Notes: generated by a model from the letters alone, not told the origin. A stretch of DNA of 64,000 nt from Algoriphagus sp. (GCF_013373065.1 NZ_JABXIN010000018.1:62001-126000), one strand, 5' to 3'; shown: positions 9,805 through 20,619, counted from the first letter of the stretch. Numbers and translations are program-made.

Positions 9805-10940
9805 AGATGGTTTTTGATTTTTTCTTTGAAAGCCTCCAAACTAAATTCCTTCAACACCCGGACTTGTCCTGATTTTCCCATTTCGTTTCGTAATTCCGGG
9901 TTTTCGATCAGCTGACTTATGGCCTGTATCCCCTGTTCTACATTCCCAGGGTCGATCAAAAAGCCGGTTTTCCCTTCTTTAATCATCTCTATTGCTCCCC
10001 CACTTTTGGTAGCTACGATGGGTTTCCCTGCTGCCATAGCTTCCAAAATAACTGTTGGGAATGAGTCTGGGAGAATGGAGGGCAAAACAAAAATATTCAA
10101 TGAGGTCATGATTTGGGGAATATCTTCTCGAAATCCCAAATAAGATACCTGTTGACTCAAGCCTTCCTGTTCTGTTTTTTTCAAGAGTCCATCCAGAATC
10201 GGTTCATAGCCGGGGAAAGGATCACCGACCATTACAAAATGAAGTTTGGGATGAGTGGCAGCTAAATGCTTAGCCATTTCTAAGAAAAACCCTTGTCCTT
10301 TTCCCGGATTTATTCGCCCAACCATTCCGATTAAAATTTGGTCTGCCGATAGACCTAATTCTTCCCGGAGGGTAGGCATTGCATTTAAATAAGGTTCATA
10401 GGGAATACCGTTATAAATGACGCTTAGTTTAGCTTTTTTGAATTTGGCTTGCCAGTGATTTCCTACGGATTTAGAAACTGCAATAGGATGAGGGGTAGTG
10501 GCATCCAGTATCTTTGAAAGCCACCAAATTAGTGGTTTGGGACCAAGCAGGATTTCGTGAATATGCCAAGTATGAGGAATTTGCTTTTTCTTGGCCCAAT
10601 AAGCTCCAATCACCACTGCCAGCGTGTTGGAGTAGACAAATTCGAATTGGAACTTTTGATGAAGATCCGTCAGAAAATTAAAAGCCTGCAAATTTTTTTG
10701 AGCTCTATTGAAGAGTCCCCAAGGGCTGAAGTATTTCCTTCTTAAAATCCCGAGATTTTGAATAAAAACAGGGATTCTTTCCTTTTCTAAAAGAGTTTGG
10801 AGAGGACCTTGATTAGTGAGTACAACTACCGGGTTAAATCCCTGCTCCTGATATACACTTATGACCTGAAGGAAAATTTTTCCTGAACCATAAAGCTCTG
10901 ATGAACTTTGGAGAAAAAGGATATTTCGCGATTCAGACAT
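9780..10940 (-). CDS. Glycosyltransferase family 4
   Basis: GMVGRINPGKGQ...VLPSILPDSFPTVILEAMAAGKPIVATKSGGAIEMI. Start MSESRNILFLQ at 10940. Confidence 0.93.
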   Translation of the reverse strand: MSESRNILFLQSSSELYGSGKIFLQVISVYQEQGFNPVVVLTNQGPLQTLLEKERIPVFIQNLGILRRKYFSPWGLFNRAQKNLQAFNFLTDLHQKFQFEFVYSNTLAVVIGAYWAKKKQIPHTWHIHEILLGPKPLIWWLSKILDATTPHPIAVSKSVGNHWQAKFKKAKLSVIYNGIPYEPYLNAMPTLREELGLSADQILIGMVGRINPGKGQGFFLEMAKHLAATHPKLHFVMVGDPFPGYEPILDGLLKKTEQEGLSQQVSYLGFREDIPQIMTSLNIFVLPSILPDSFPTVILEAMAAGKPIVATKSGGAIEMIKEGKTGFLIDPGNVEQGIQAISQLIENPELRNEMGKSGQVRVLKEFSLEAFKEKIKNHLWQHLTKS

Positions 10941-11829
10941 GTCTTTGGAAATAGAGTCTTGTAATTCCGGATTTCCCAAAAAAAGTTGAAACAAACTCAA
11001 TTACCCACGCAAAAGGCAAGACTAAGGCCAATGTGATCAACAAACCGAATGATTTTTCTCGCTTGAGTCTTAGAATAAGATTGTCCCGAAAACCCAGTCT
11101 GGAAAGCAAGGCTTGAAGCATGCCCAATACTCCCAAATGGATGGAAAAACTTCTTGAACCTACAGCTAAAAACCCCAGTTTTGCCAGTTCTTTTTTCAAT
11201 CCCTCTTCGGTCCAATGTGTGAGATGCTTAGGAATATCCCAATGCATCCAATTTTTGCCAGCTATGCGAGCCTGCCAAGAATCTAATCGAGGCACCTCAA
11301 TATAAAGGATTCCATTTTCAACCAAATTTTCTCGAAGCAACTCCCTTAGTAATTCTAAGGGTTTTGGCAGGTGCTCAAGTACATGGTTCAGGGTCATCAA
11401 ATCATACTTTCCCTTTTCAATTGGTCCAGTTTCATAAAATTGATTCAGGACTTTTACCCCGTACTTTTCCCGGGCAAAATCCGCACGGGCCTTTTCAGTT
11501 TCTATCCCAACTCCATCCCATTCTAAATTTTTGGCAACCGCAAGAAATTGGCCTTTTCCTGAGCCGAAATCCAATAATCGCATGGCGGCAGGATTCATTT
11601 TTTTGGCGCCGATAAGAATTTTTCTAGCTTCTCGAAAAATGATTTTTTCAAAAATAGAATTGCGGTTGTCAACCACAGCATAAACTTCATCTCGGTAGAG
11701 AGATTCCGAATCCACGTCTTCTGGAATCCAAGTCCAAGATATTCCACAATTGGGGCAGGCAATAATGGAAAATGGGTTTGGAGTTAGCTTTGGAGAAGAA
11801 TGACAGACCGGACAGGAGACTTGCCGCAT
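10933..11829 (-). CDS. Class I SAM methyltransferase with N-terminal Cys cluster
   Basis: CPVC...CPNC followed by LLDFGSGKGQFL and LNHVLEHLPKPLELL. Confidence 0.9.
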   Translation of the reverse strand: MRQVSCPVCHSSPKLTPNPFSIIACPNCGISWTWIPEDVDSESLYRDEVYAVVDNRNSIFEKIIFREARKILIGAKKMNPAAMRLLDFGSGKGQFLAVAKNLEWDGVGIETEKARADFAREKYGVKVLNQFYETGPIEKGKYDLMTLNHVLEHLPKPLELLRELLRENLVENGILYIEVPRLDSWQARIAGKNWMHWDIPKHLTHWTEEGLKKELAKLGFLAVGSRSFSIHLGVLGMLQALLSRLGFRDNLILRLKREKSFGLLITLALVLPFAWVIEFVSTFFGKSGITRLYFQRHV

Positions 11830-11832
11830 GGT

Positions 11833-12957
11833 TTACTTACCGGGATTCAGAATGACCTGATGAAAAGCTTCAATAAATTTTTTGGGTGAAAAATCCTCAG
11901 CCCTTCTTTTTCCTTTTTGAATTAGCTGAGCGCGGAGGTCTTTTTCTTTGCTCAAAAGTATCATTTTTTTAGTCAAGTCTTCCAAATTTCCCGTTTGGAA
12001 AGGAATTCCGGCTCCATTGGCAACTTCCAATAGGGCTTCCTGATCAGAGTGGATGACGGGAACACCAAATCCCATAGATTCTAGAATCGGGATTCCAAAA
12101 CCTTCATTTTCTGAAGGGAAAACATAGGCAAAAGCTTGGGAATACAAGGCTTTTACCGCTCCGTCGCTGATGTAACCTGGAAGAACCACCTTATTTTCCA
12201 ATTGAAGTTCGCTTATTAATTTTTGGACGACGGGAAGGTCATCCATTTGTTTGCTTTGACCGGGTCCACCAGCCAAAACCAGTTTATAACTGCTTTTGGT
12301 TTGGGTTAAAAATTCCGCAAAAGCACGGACAAGAAGGGGGAGATTTTTTCGTCGGTCAAAGGTTCCGATATGTAAAAAATACCCTTCCTTTTCCAAATGA
12401 TGAGTTTTCAAAATGGCCGGTTCAATGGCAGCAATTAATGTTTTGGGAGCCTGATAGATCACGGTAATTGGCCAGCTATCCCCCACATGCTGCAATAGGG
12501 CTTTTTTCGAATATGCGGTAGTAGTGATGATTTCCGTATTTTCTTTCAAGCCTTTTTGGATCAGGTTTAGGAAATATTTCCGCCACCATCGTGGGTAGTT
12601 TTGGGGCATTTGCCAAAAAAACGCATCATGAAACACAGTAAGTCTCCGACATTTCAAGGATGCTGCTGGGGAAACAAAATCCGGACAGATCAATACATCC
12701 GGCTGATGCTTTTTTATTAAATCAGGAAGCTGAAATTCCTTCCATCGAAAATAATCAAGATGGTAATTTAAACGCTGAATCTTGGATTGGGGGTATTTGT
12801 AGGTAGCGTCGTCTGCTTGTTTTTCAGGTTCATGGCTAAAAACCCACTGAATATCCGGATGGTTATATCGTCGGGCGGCTTTTGCCAGTTCCATCATATA
12901 GGTTTTGATGCCAGTTGTGGCGACGTTGAGGTATTGGAGGTCAAGCAGAACTTTCAT
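11833..12957 (-). CDS. Glycosyltransferase family 1/4
   Basis: LHIGTFDRRKNLPLLVRAF...YVFPSENEGFGIPILESMGFGVPVI. Confidence 0.93.
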   Translation of the reverse strand: MKVLLDLQYLNVATTGIKTYMMELAKAARRYNHPDIQWVFSHEPEKQADDATYKYPQSKIQRLNYHLDYFRWKEFQLPDLIKKHQPDVLICPDFVSPAASLKCRRLTVFHDAFFWQMPQNYPRWWRKYFLNLIQKGLKENTEIITTTAYSKKALLQHVGDSWPITVIYQAPKTLIAAIEPAILKTHHLEKEGYFLHIGTFDRRKNLPLLVRAFAEFLTQTKSSYKLVLAGGPGQSKQMDDLPVVQKLISELQLENKVVLPGYISDGAVKALYSQAFAYVFPSENEGFGIPILESMGFGVPVIHSDQEALLEVANGAGIPFQTGNLEDLTKKMILLSKEKDLRAQLIQKGKRRAEDFSPKKFIEAFHQVILNPGK

Positions 12958-13033
12958 GCCTTCTCAATTTCATCATTTTTTTTAAAGGGAGAAAGTGTTA
13001 AAAATCCTTCCAGCAGTTTGAAAGTGGATCCGA

Positions 13034-13537
13034 TTAGCTCGCTTTTAGCTTTAATTCCCCATGTCTTTTGATCACACGGATTCCAAAGTGTTGGTTAATA
13101 AAGGCCTTGCAGTTGTTTTCAGCCCATTCTGCACGGGATTCGGTATCATATAGAATAGTCATTCGAAGCATAGTTTTTACATAAGCTTCATGCTGTCCCA
13201 ATTCTCGCACATAGTTTAGAAAAGATCGCTCCCAATCTTCTTTAAACTTGTCAAAATGAGATTTCCCGTCGAAAAGTAATTCAAGCTGATTGTCGCCATT
13301 CAAATATCTATATACACCACAAAGCTGTCGATAAATAAGACGAATACGGTCGGTAGGAAATTCAAAATTGTCCAAAATTGCCGCGTAGGTCGAATCCATC
13401 AATTGCAGCGGGTTGTACAGGTAGGTGTAAGAGCGTTTTAGTTCATATACCATCTGTTCCAAAAGCTCTTCCTCCATGGCAAATTGTGCCTGTCGAAGGA
13501 TGTAGTTTTTATCGAGCGGAAAAAGCTTTTGGATCAT
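13034..13537 (-). CDS. Conserved-looking hypothetical protein
   Basis: 167 aa ORF with ATG start and upstream TATTTTTG box on the minus strand. Confidence 0.75.
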   Translation of the reverse strand: MIQKLFPLDKNYILRQAQFAMEEELLEQMVYELKRSYTYLYNPLQLMDSTYAAILDNFEFPTDRIRLIYRQLCGVYRYLNGDNQLELLFDGKSHFDKFKEDWERSFLNYVRELGQHEAYVKTMLRMTILYDTESRAEWAENNCKAFINQHFGIRVIKRHGELKLKAS

Positions 13538-13639
13538 AACAAAAAGAATTGGTGCAAAAATAGAAAAAATCCCCTGATCTGTAAAATCTCTCAGGAGATC
13601 GGATCAGTTTTGCCAAATTTTATTTTAGGGTTTTTAGAT

Positions 13640-14203
13640 TTACCAATCTGCGGGCCGTTTCGCTTGATAGGCTGCCATTTGATCCAACAAGTCAACTGGA
13701 TCATCAGAAATGATTACCAGCTCTTCCTGCTCTGGATACAAAAACCCTTCCGCTTTGGCTTCATTTAGGAAGTCAATAAGTTTATCAAAGTAGCCATTCA
13801 CGTTATAGAGCGCCAAAGGTTTTTGGATGTAATGGAGCTGGTTTAGCGTCATAATTTCAAAAAGTTCCTCCAAGGTCCCAATTCCACCTGGCATGGCAAT
13901 AAATCCATCCCCTCGCTCGGCCATTAGCCACTTTCTGTCCCGCATCGTTTCCACGATGATCAATTCTGTGCATCCGGAATGGGCCACTTCCCTATCTACT
14001 AATTTCTGTGGGATAACACCGAGAACCTCTTTTCCTGCTGACAGCATTTCATCGGCAATTACACCCATAAGCCCCACTCTTCCGGCCCCATAGACTAAAG
14101 ATAGATCCCGCTGAATCATTTCTTGAGCTAAGGCTCGAACCGCTGATTCGTAGACAGAAGAGTTTCCTTTTCTGGAACCACAATAAATCGTAATTTTTTT
14201 CAT
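13640..14203 (-). CDS. LOG family protein (TIGR00730)
   Basis: GSRKGN...YGAGRVGLMG...PGGIGTLEELFE motif. Confidence 0.95.
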   Translation of the reverse strand: MKKITIYCGSRKGNSSVYESAVRALAQEMIQRDLSLVYGAGRVGLMGVIADEMLSAGKEVLGVIPQKLVDREVAHSGCTELIIVETMRDRKWLMAERGDGFIAMPGGIGTLEELFEIMTLNQLHYIQKPLALYNVNGYFDKLIDFLNEAKAEGFLYPEQEELVIISDDPVDLLDQMAAYQAKRPADW

Positions 14204-14312
14204 ACTGTTTATAAAAAACCTTGGTTGAAGATAGCCGATAGAAAGGGATTGGCAAGGGAGTCTCCGAAAAAGCCTTCAGGAATTTTCGGGTGGAATTCCC
14301 TAATTTTGACAC

Positions 14313-14894
14313 ATGAAAATTTGCTTTGCCACCAATAATCCCAAAAAAATAGAGGAAGTAAAAGCCGCTTTGGGTGGAAGAATAGAAATTCTTTCCCTCC
14401 GTGATATTGGTTGTTTGGAGGAGCTCCCTGAGACGGGAGATACCCTGGACCATAATGCTTTTCAAAAAGCTCAATACGTGAGGGATCATTATGGGGTGGA
14501 TTGTTTCGCAGATGATACCGGCTTGGAGGTGGAAGCATTGAACGGTGCCCCTGGGGTATATTCCGGAAGGTATGCAGGAGAACCCCGCTCTGACGAGCGG
14601 AATGTGGATCTTCTTTTGAAAAACCTAGAAGGTATATCAAATCGAAAAGCACAATTTCGAACGGTAATCGCTTTGTTATTAGAGGGAGAAGCTTATGCTT
14701 TTGAAGGAGTAGCAAAAGGGGAGATCATTGATCAACGAAGGGGAACAAAAGGGTTTGGGTATGATCCTATTTTTGTAGCCGAGGGAAAAAAAGAAACTTT
14801 TGCGGAGCTCAGCATGGAAGAAAAGAACAAAATTTCCCATCGAGGAAAAGCGGTAGCCCAATTAGTAGACTTTTTAAAGCAGAAAAATTCCTAA
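14313..14894 (+). CDS. rdgB: Non-canonical purine NTP diphosphatase (RdgB/HAM1)
   Basis: [15 protein letters not shown]...[26 protein letters not shown]...GFGYDPIF. Confidence 0.97.
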   Translation: MKICFATNNPKKIEEVKAALGGRIEILSLRDIGCLEELPETGDTLDHNAFQKAQYVRDHYGVDCFADDTGLEVEALNGAPGVYSGRYAGEPRSDERNVDLLLKNLEGISNRKAQFRTVIALLLEGEAYAFEGVAKGEIIDQRRGTKGFGYDPIFVAEGKKETFAELSMEEKNKISHRGKAVAQLVDFLKQKNS

Positions 14895-14916
14895 ACTTGT
14901 AAGCAAATTCAAACCC

Positions 14917-15543
14917 ATGGGAAGGCCTTTCATCGTTGGGATTACCGGCGGCTCAGCATCTGGAAAAACACTATTCTTGGAAAGACTTTTAGGAAGTTTT
15001 GAGCCGGGTGAAGTTTGCCTGATCTCCCAGGATAATTATTACAAGCCGCGGCATCTACAACCTATTGATGCACAGGGAATTCATAATTTCGACACTCCTC
15101 AAAGTATCGATTTTGAAGCCTATGCGAATGATATTCGAAAAATTCAAAAGGGAGAAACTGTTTACCGGGAAGAATATACGTTTAATAATGCGGCGAAAAA
15201 GCCCAAAATGCTTGCCTTTCAGCCTGCTCCTGTGATCGTTGTGGAGGGCATATTCGTGTTGTACTATCCTGAATTGTCTGACTTATTGGATTTGAAAGTT
15301 TTCATTGATGCCAAAGATCATATCAAACTCAAGCGCCGGATCATCCGTGATAAAGTAGAGCGAGGATATGACTTGGATGATGTGTTGTATCGCTATGAGA
15401 TGCATGTCATGCCTACCTATGAAAAGTACATCAAGCCCTTTAAAAACGATGCGGATTTAATTATCCCGAACAATCACAATTTTGATAGAGGGCTAGAAGT
15501 CATCCGAGCCTACCTTCGTGCGAAATCCTCCCAAACGACTTGA
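14917..15543 (+). CDS. udk: Uridine kinase
   Basis: GITGGSASGKTLFLERLL...SQDNYYKPR...NFDTPQSIDFE...VVEGIFVLYYPEL. Confidence 0.93.
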   Translation: MGRPFIVGITGGSASGKTLFLERLLGSFEPGEVCLISQDNYYKPRHLQPIDAQGIHNFDTPQSIDFEAYANDIRKIQKGETVYREEYTFNNAAKKPKMLAFQPAPVIVVEGIFVLYYPELSDLLDLKVFIDAKDHIKLKRRIIRDKVERGYDLDDVLYRYEMHVMPTYEKYIKPFKNDADLIIPNNHNFDRGLEVIRAYLRAKSSQTT

Positions 15544-15572
15544 CAGTTTGGTTCTTGGAAAAAAATTATTTC

Positions 15573-15580
15573 TATATTTG
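15573..15580 (+). promoter_or_regulatory. Bacteroidota-type -7 box TATATTTG, with TTTG at 15547-15550 as candidate -33
   Basis: Matches TAnnTTTG; spacer of about 22 nt; ATG 6 nt downstream. Confidence 0.55.
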
Positions 15581-15586
15581 CGCTCC

Positions 15587-15934
15587 ATGAGACCAAAAAG
15601 CAACAAAAATAACCTATGGCAGCGAAGACTTACCCTAGTCTTGGCAATGTTGCTTTGCTTTTTTGTGGCCTCTGTTGAATACGTTGCAGATCAAGAACCC
15701 CAAAAAATCGAGCAACAGCAAGCTTCGGAATCAGGTAATCATACAGTGATTAGCTTGGCAGTTGATGCTGTTGTTCCTTTTGCATTGCAACTCACACAGA
15801 CGGCACTCTATTTCATTTATGATTTAATAAGTTTTGAGCCACGTACCTATGTGGTTTCGTCTGTATCCATTCCCCAGTCCAATCAGCTGGTTCAGATTCT
15901 TTTTGAGCGGATCATTTCTACGCAAGGGCCCTAG
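15587..15934 (+). CDS. Small membrane-associated hypothetical protein
   Basis: ATG at 15587 (MRPKSNKNNLWQRRLTLVLAMLLCFFVASVEYV) just downstream of TATATTTG at 15573. Confidence 0.65.
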   Translation: MRPKSNKNNLWQRRLTLVLAMLLCFFVASVEYVADQEPQKIEQQQASESGNHTVISLAVDAVVPFALQLTQTALYFIYDLISFEPRTYVVSSVSIPQSNQLVQILFERIISTQGP

Positions 15935-16032
15935 TCCTTTTCCAATTTTTCGAATCTATTTCTATGCAGGCCAAATTTAGGTCCTGTGTTACTTCTTATT
16001 TCTAAAAATCAAATTTCAAATTCAATAATACA

Positions 16033-18996
16033 ATGCAAAACAAAGGAGTCGTTGTGTTTTTGACAGTAATCATTACAGCGCTATGTCTGTATTATCTGTC
16101 ATTCACATTTGTTTCAAATGGCATTCAGCAGCAAGCTACTGAATATGCCACCGATGCCACTGGCAACATAGACTTTGTCAAAAGAAGAGGCTATCTCGAT
16201 TCAATCTGGAGAGAGCCTGTTTACAATTTCTTGGGTGCGGACTTCACCTATCAAGAAATTAAAGAAACTGAACTAGGTCTAGGTCTAGACCTTCAAGGAG
16301 GTATGCACGTTACCCTGGAAGTTTCTCCAGTAGAAATCGTAAAAGGCTTGGCTGGTAATCCAAAAGATGAAGGTTTCAATCAGTCTGTAGAAGACGCTAG
16401 AATTGCATCCAAAACTTCTACCGATAAGTTTGTAAACCTGTTTTATACTGCTTGGCAGCAAAATAATCCTGGGAAAAACCTGAGTAGCATTTTTGCCACT
16501 GCAGCAAATAGAGGAAGAATTTCTTTAGAATCCTCTGATGCAGAGATCTTGGACATTATCGATACCGAGGTAGAAAATGCAATCGAGCGTTCTTTCAACA
16601 TCCTAAGAACTCGTATCGACCGATTTGGAACTTCGCAGCCAAATATTCAGCGAATTCAGGGTACAGGCCGAATTCAGGTGGAATTGCCTGGAGTGGATAA
16701 CCAAGAGCGTGTACGGAAATTGTTGCAAGGTGTGGCTAAGCTTCAATTTTGGGAAGTAGCAGAAGTAAATGAAATCGGTGGAGCAATCGATGCTATCAAT
16801 GCAGCTTGGGTTGCAGATAACCAAGGAGCAAATGACACTGCGCAGGATTCCGTTTCTATGGAAAATATGTCCGAAGAAGATTCTTTGCGTATGGCCTTGG
16901 AAAAGCAATTGGAGCAAATCGATCCATTGAATCAATCCAATGATATTTCTCCACTTTACAGCTTGATCCAAGCAAATTATGGATTGGCATATCAAGTTCG
17001 GGATACTGTCGTTATCAACCGAATCTTGAATAACCCTGACTACAAATCCCTTCTTCCAAGAGATATTAAATTATTGTGGGGAGTTAAGCCAGTTACTCCA
17101 GAAGGAACAGACCTTGAAATTCTTGAATTATATGCTATCAAGACCCCTAGAGGTTCTGATCAGGCTCCTTTGGAAGGTGATGTAGTTACCGATGCAAGAC
17201 AGGTATTGGATCAAACATCCAGACCTGCCGTTTCCATGCAAATGAATGCCGAAGGTGCTCGAAAGTGGAGAAGTATCACGGCTGCCAATGTAGGCCGTCG
17301 TATTGCCGTAGTGTTGGATGATTATGTTTACACAGCACCAGTTGTAAATGGTGAAATTCCAACAGGACAATCTGAAATTTCTGGAACATTCACTTTGCAG
17401 GAAGCACAAGATTTAGCAAACATTCTAAAATCAGGTTCTCTTCCAGCACCTACACAAATCGTAGAAGAAAGTATCATTGGTCCTACTTTGGGTAAGGAAG
17501 CTCAAAGTCAGGGTATTATTTCCATGGTTGCCGGTTTGGTATTGGTAGTGCTTTTCATGGTGGCTTACTATGCTAAGGGTGGATTGGTTGCAATCGCAGC
17601 CTTGGTGTTCAACATCTTCTTTATCCTTGGAATTTTGGCTCAGTTGGGTACTGCTTTGACCTTGCCAGGTATCGCCGGTATCGTATTGACCATTGGTATG
17701 TCAATTGATGCGAACGTTCTAATCTTTGAACGAATCAAAGAAGAACTTCGAAATGGTGTTGGTTTGATTTCATCCATCAGTGCAGGATATAACAAAGCAT
17801 TCTCTGCAATTTTGGACTCCAACGTAACAACCTTCTTGACTGGTGCAATTTTGTATGCTTTGGGTCAGGGTCCAGTTAAAGGGTTTGCCATCGTATTGAT
17901 GATTGGTATTGCCTCCTCTTTCTTCTCAGCGGTATTCATCACCCGAGTGATTGTTTCCTGGATGAGTAAGAAAGGCGATCAGAGCTCCATTAGCTTTGCC
18001 TCTCCTTTTGCCAAAAATGCGCTTTCTAAAATCAGTTTTGATTTCTTGAGCAAGCGTAAGGTGGCCTACCTGATCTCTTCTGGAATTATAATTCTTGGAT
18101 TGGGAATCGCGGCTGTCAATGGACTTAAGTTTGGTGTAGATTTTACAGGAGGTCGATCTTACATCGTTGCTTTTGAAGAGGCAGTAGTCCCTTCTGAGTT
18201 GAAAGTTGGATTGGATGGAGAATTTGATGGTTCGGTAGAAGTGAAAACCTATGGTGCCAACAATGTGCTCAAAGTAACCACATCCTATTTGATCAATGAA
18301 GATGACGATGCTTCTAACTTAGAAGTTGAACAGAAGGTTAAAGAAGGAATTGCAACGGTTACAGGGTTTACTTTCACGGATGATGCTGAAAATTTGCAAG
18401 CAGGTCAGTTTGCAATTACAGGATCTTCGAAAGTTGGTGCAACGGTGGCAGATGATATCAAGACTTCCTCCTTGGAAGCGATGGTAGTAGCCCTAATCGC
18501 TATCTTCTTGTATATCTTGGTGCGTTTCAGAAAGTGGCAGTTCTCCTTGGCATCTATCATTGCCTTGATTCACGATACTTTGTTTGTGATTGCAGCCTTT
18601 GCCATTGCATCTGCTTTTGGAGCGACCTTCGAAATTGATCAGGTATTTATCGCTGCGGTATTGACCGTTATCGGTTACTCCATTAACGATACCGTGATCG
18701 TGTTCGACCGAATTCGAGAAAATATTGAACTTCGAGGAACAGGCAAATTGGTCAGCATCTTCAATGAGGCCATTAACCTGACATTGGGACGTACTTTGAT
18801 TACTTCCTTTACGACTTTGATTGTGGTGATTGTACTTCTTGTATTCGGTGGAGAGGTGTTGAGAGGATTCTCATTTGCCTTGTTCATCGGTATTTTGGTA
18901 GGTACTTATTCATCCATTTATATCGCTACTCCTATCGTAGTAGATTTGATGAAGCGAGAGATGGACAAAGAGAAAGAGGCGAAAAAAGTATCCTAA
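16033..18996 (+). CDS. secDF: Fused protein translocase SecDF
   Basis: 987 aa; LGLGLDLQGGMHVTLEV (SecD) and LKFGVDFTGGRSYIVAF (SecF) in one reading frame. Confidence 0.97.
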   Translation: MQNKGVVVFLTVIITALCLYYLSFTFVSNGIQQQATEYATDATGNIDFVKRRGYLDSIWREPVYNFLGADFTYQEIKETELGLGLDLQGGMHVTLEVSPVEIVKGLAGNPKDEGFNQSVEDARIASKTSTDKFVNLFYTAWQQNNPGKNLSSIFATAANRGRISLESSDAEILDIIDTEVENAIERSFNILRTRIDRFGTSQPNIQRIQGTGRIQVELPGVDNQERVRKLLQGVAKLQFWEVAEVNEIGGAIDAINAAWVADNQGANDTAQDSVSMENMSEEDSLRMALEKQLEQIDPLNQSNDISPLYSLIQANYGLAYQVRDTVVINRILNNPDYKSLLPRDIKLLWGVKPVTPEGTDLEILELYAIKTPRGSDQAPLEGDVVTDARQVLDQTSRPAVSMQMNAEGARKWRSITAANVGRRIAVVLDDYVYTAPVVNGEIPTGQSEISGTFTLQEAQDLANILKSGSLPAPTQIVEESIIGPTLGKEAQSQGIISMVAGLVLVVLFMVAYYAKGGLVAIAALVFNIFFILGILAQLGTALTLPGIAGIVLTIGMSIDANVLIFERIKEELRNGVGLISSISAGYNKAFSAILDSNVTTFLTGAILYALGQGPVKGFAIVLMIGIASSFFSAVFITRVIVSWMSKKGDQSSISFASPFAKNALSKISFDFLSKRKVAYLISSGIIILGLGIAAVNGLKFGVDFTGGRSYIVAFEEAVVPSELKVGLDGEFDGSVEVKTYGANNVLKVTTSYLINEDDDASNLEVEQKVKEGIATVTGFTFTDDAENLQAGQFAITGSSKVGATVADDIKTSSLEAMVVALIAIFLYILVRFRKWQFSLASIIALIHDTLFVIAAFAIASAFGATFEIDQVFIAAVLTVIGYSINDTVIVFDRIRENIELRGTGKLVSIFNEAINLTLGRTLITSFTTLIVVIVLLVFGGEVLRGFSFALFIGILVGTYSSIYIATPIVVDLMKREMDKEKEAKKVS

Positions 18997-19018
18997 TTTC
19001 CTAATTTATAAATTCTAA

Positions 19019-19056
19019 AAAACCGCTTTTATTTTATTTAAGAGCGGTTTTTTTGT
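19019..19056 (+). terminator. Rho-independent terminator after secDF
   Basis: AACCGCT...AGCGGTT followed by a T tract. Confidence 0.85.
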
Positions 19057-19148
19057 TTTTTAACCCTGTAGAAATCAATAAAATTAGATTCAACAACAAA
19101 GAGGATTTTTTCATGAGGAATGGAGTTGTTTTTCTATTTGAGGAAAAT

Positions 19149-20537
19149 TTATTTCCATTCAAAAATTCCAGGACTACCAAGCTGATAATTACGTTGTAGC
19201 TCAGGATATTCTTCTAATAAGCGCTTAAAGTCTCCATTTGGATCGAGGACAAGCTGGGGTTGTTGAGAATGAATCAACTCAAAAAGACGGACTCGTTGCC
19301 GTAAATTTTTCTCCTGGTCCAAATAGACTTTGCTTAGATGATAGTTTAAAAATGGTCCTCCTAATCGATGATTGAGGTAAGGACCCATTTCCTCTCCAAG
19401 AACCTGGATGGATTTTCCAGGGTCTAAGGATTTGGAATAAGGCTGAACCCTATAATTTTTTTGAAAAGCCTCATTATTTGCAAAATAGCCCCAACTACCT
19501 AATGGGACGATAACGATAAGGGTGAAAAAGGCCAATTGAAGAATGATCTTTTTTTGTATCACTAAGAAGAATCGGGTAATAAGGTAGCTCAGTGCTGGAA
19601 AAATAATTACCACTTGAAACATGGCTTGTTTTCTTGAAAAGTATAGCGAAACAGCTGCGAACAGAAGCCAAAATATCATGATTTGCCGCTGCTTTTGTTG
19701 GTTGATAGTCGCGGAAGAGGCTATTGACCCAATGAAATACCCTAAAAATGACAATAGGAACGGGAAAGCCAAAAGGATGCCTACCCAGTTCAGCGGCTGG
19801 TAATTATAAGGTTTGGACTGAAAGATCAGCGGCCAAATCCCCAAAAAATCTTCCAATCCATCCATCCAGAAATAATAAACTGAAATCAGTAAAAGTGGAA
19901 GGAAATAGCCTGCCAGGGAAAGCATTAACTGTCGAAATGAAAAGCCACTGATGGCAATTCCTACAACAATTACAAAAGGAAGAAAAAATATGTAGACCGA
20001 ATGAAAACCAGTTGCTAATCCTCCATAAATCCCAATCAACAAAGTAGATTCGCTACTTTCTGTTTGAAGTACGGTTTGTGAAAAAAGCTGGGACAAGGCC
20101 AAAACTAAAAAGGTACTTCCCATCAACGCAGGGTTGAGGCTAAGCATGTCAAAACTGAGATGAAAAAGAGAAAGTAGGATAATGGCTGGTAAATAGGTGT
20201 TTTCACTGAACACCCGGTATCGGATCATCGTACGGTTCCAATGAATCACTTGAAAAATAATCAAGAGACGGCCCAGGAGCTCATAGACCAGCAAGTTTCT
20301 TCCAAATAACCAATCGATCCACATAAAGACACCTGCGGAAAGGGGAGCGGTGTCATCTAAAACTTCTTGGTAAAGCAAAGCCCCTTCCGAAAGTCGTTCC
20401 CCTAAAAGCATCCAGGTCAGTTGGGCATTCGTAGGGACATCACTCGAAAAGAACAAATAAAGGACTGACCAAAGGAGTAGGAAAAAGACTACACCAATGA
20501 TTCGAAAAGGATCGTTTACTTTGAAAAATTGAAACAA
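19149..20537 (-). CDS. Polytopic membrane protein, probably DUF6427-like
   Basis: 462 aa with many TM segments; N-terminal NDPFRIIGVVFFLLLW...GERLSEGALLYQEVLDDTAPLSA. Family name from memory. Confidence 0.75.
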   Translation of the reverse strand: MFQFFKVNDPFRIIGVVFFLLLWSVLYLFFSSDVPTNAQLTWMLLGERLSEGALLYQEVLDDTAPLSAGVFMWIDWLFGRNLLVYELLGRLLIIFQVIHWNRTMIRYRVFSENTYLPAIILLSLFHLSFDMLSLNPALMGSTFLVLALSQLFSQTVLQTESSESTLLIGIYGGLATGFHSVYIFFLPFVIVVGIAISGFSFRQLMLSLAGYFLPLLLISVYYFWMDGLEDFLGIWPLIFQSKPYNYQPLNWVGILLAFPFLLSFLGYFIGSIASSATINQQKQRQIMIFWLLFAAVSLYFSRKQAMFQVVIIFPALSYLITRFFLVIQKKIILQLAFFTLIVIVPLGSWGYFANNEAFQKNYRVQPYSKSLDPGKSIQVLGEEMGPYLNHRLGGPFLNYHLSKVYLDQEKNLRQRVRLFELIHSQQPQLVLDPNGDFKRLLEEYPELQRNYQLGSPGIFEWK

Positions 20538-20594
20538 GGTAGGTGGATCTGTTTAGGCTTAGGCCCGAAATTAAAGCTTGCCCAAGTATTTCGC

Positions 20595-20602
20595 TAAATT
20601 TG
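20595..20602 (+). promoter_or_regulatory. Candidate -7 box TAAATTTG upstream of rbfA
   Basis: Matches TAnnTTTG, 17 nt before ATG; -33 element poorly defined. Confidence 0.4.
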
Positions 20603-20619
20603 TACCATAAATACTTCAA

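Noticed and set aside
8680-12957. Glycosyltransferase cluster as a new defence or mobile island
   Set aside because: No integrase, transposase, flanking repeats or tRNA; ordinary surface glycan genes explain it.
14209-14715. 168-aa minus ORF overlapping rdgB
   Set aside because: rdgB motifs on the plus strand are unambiguous.
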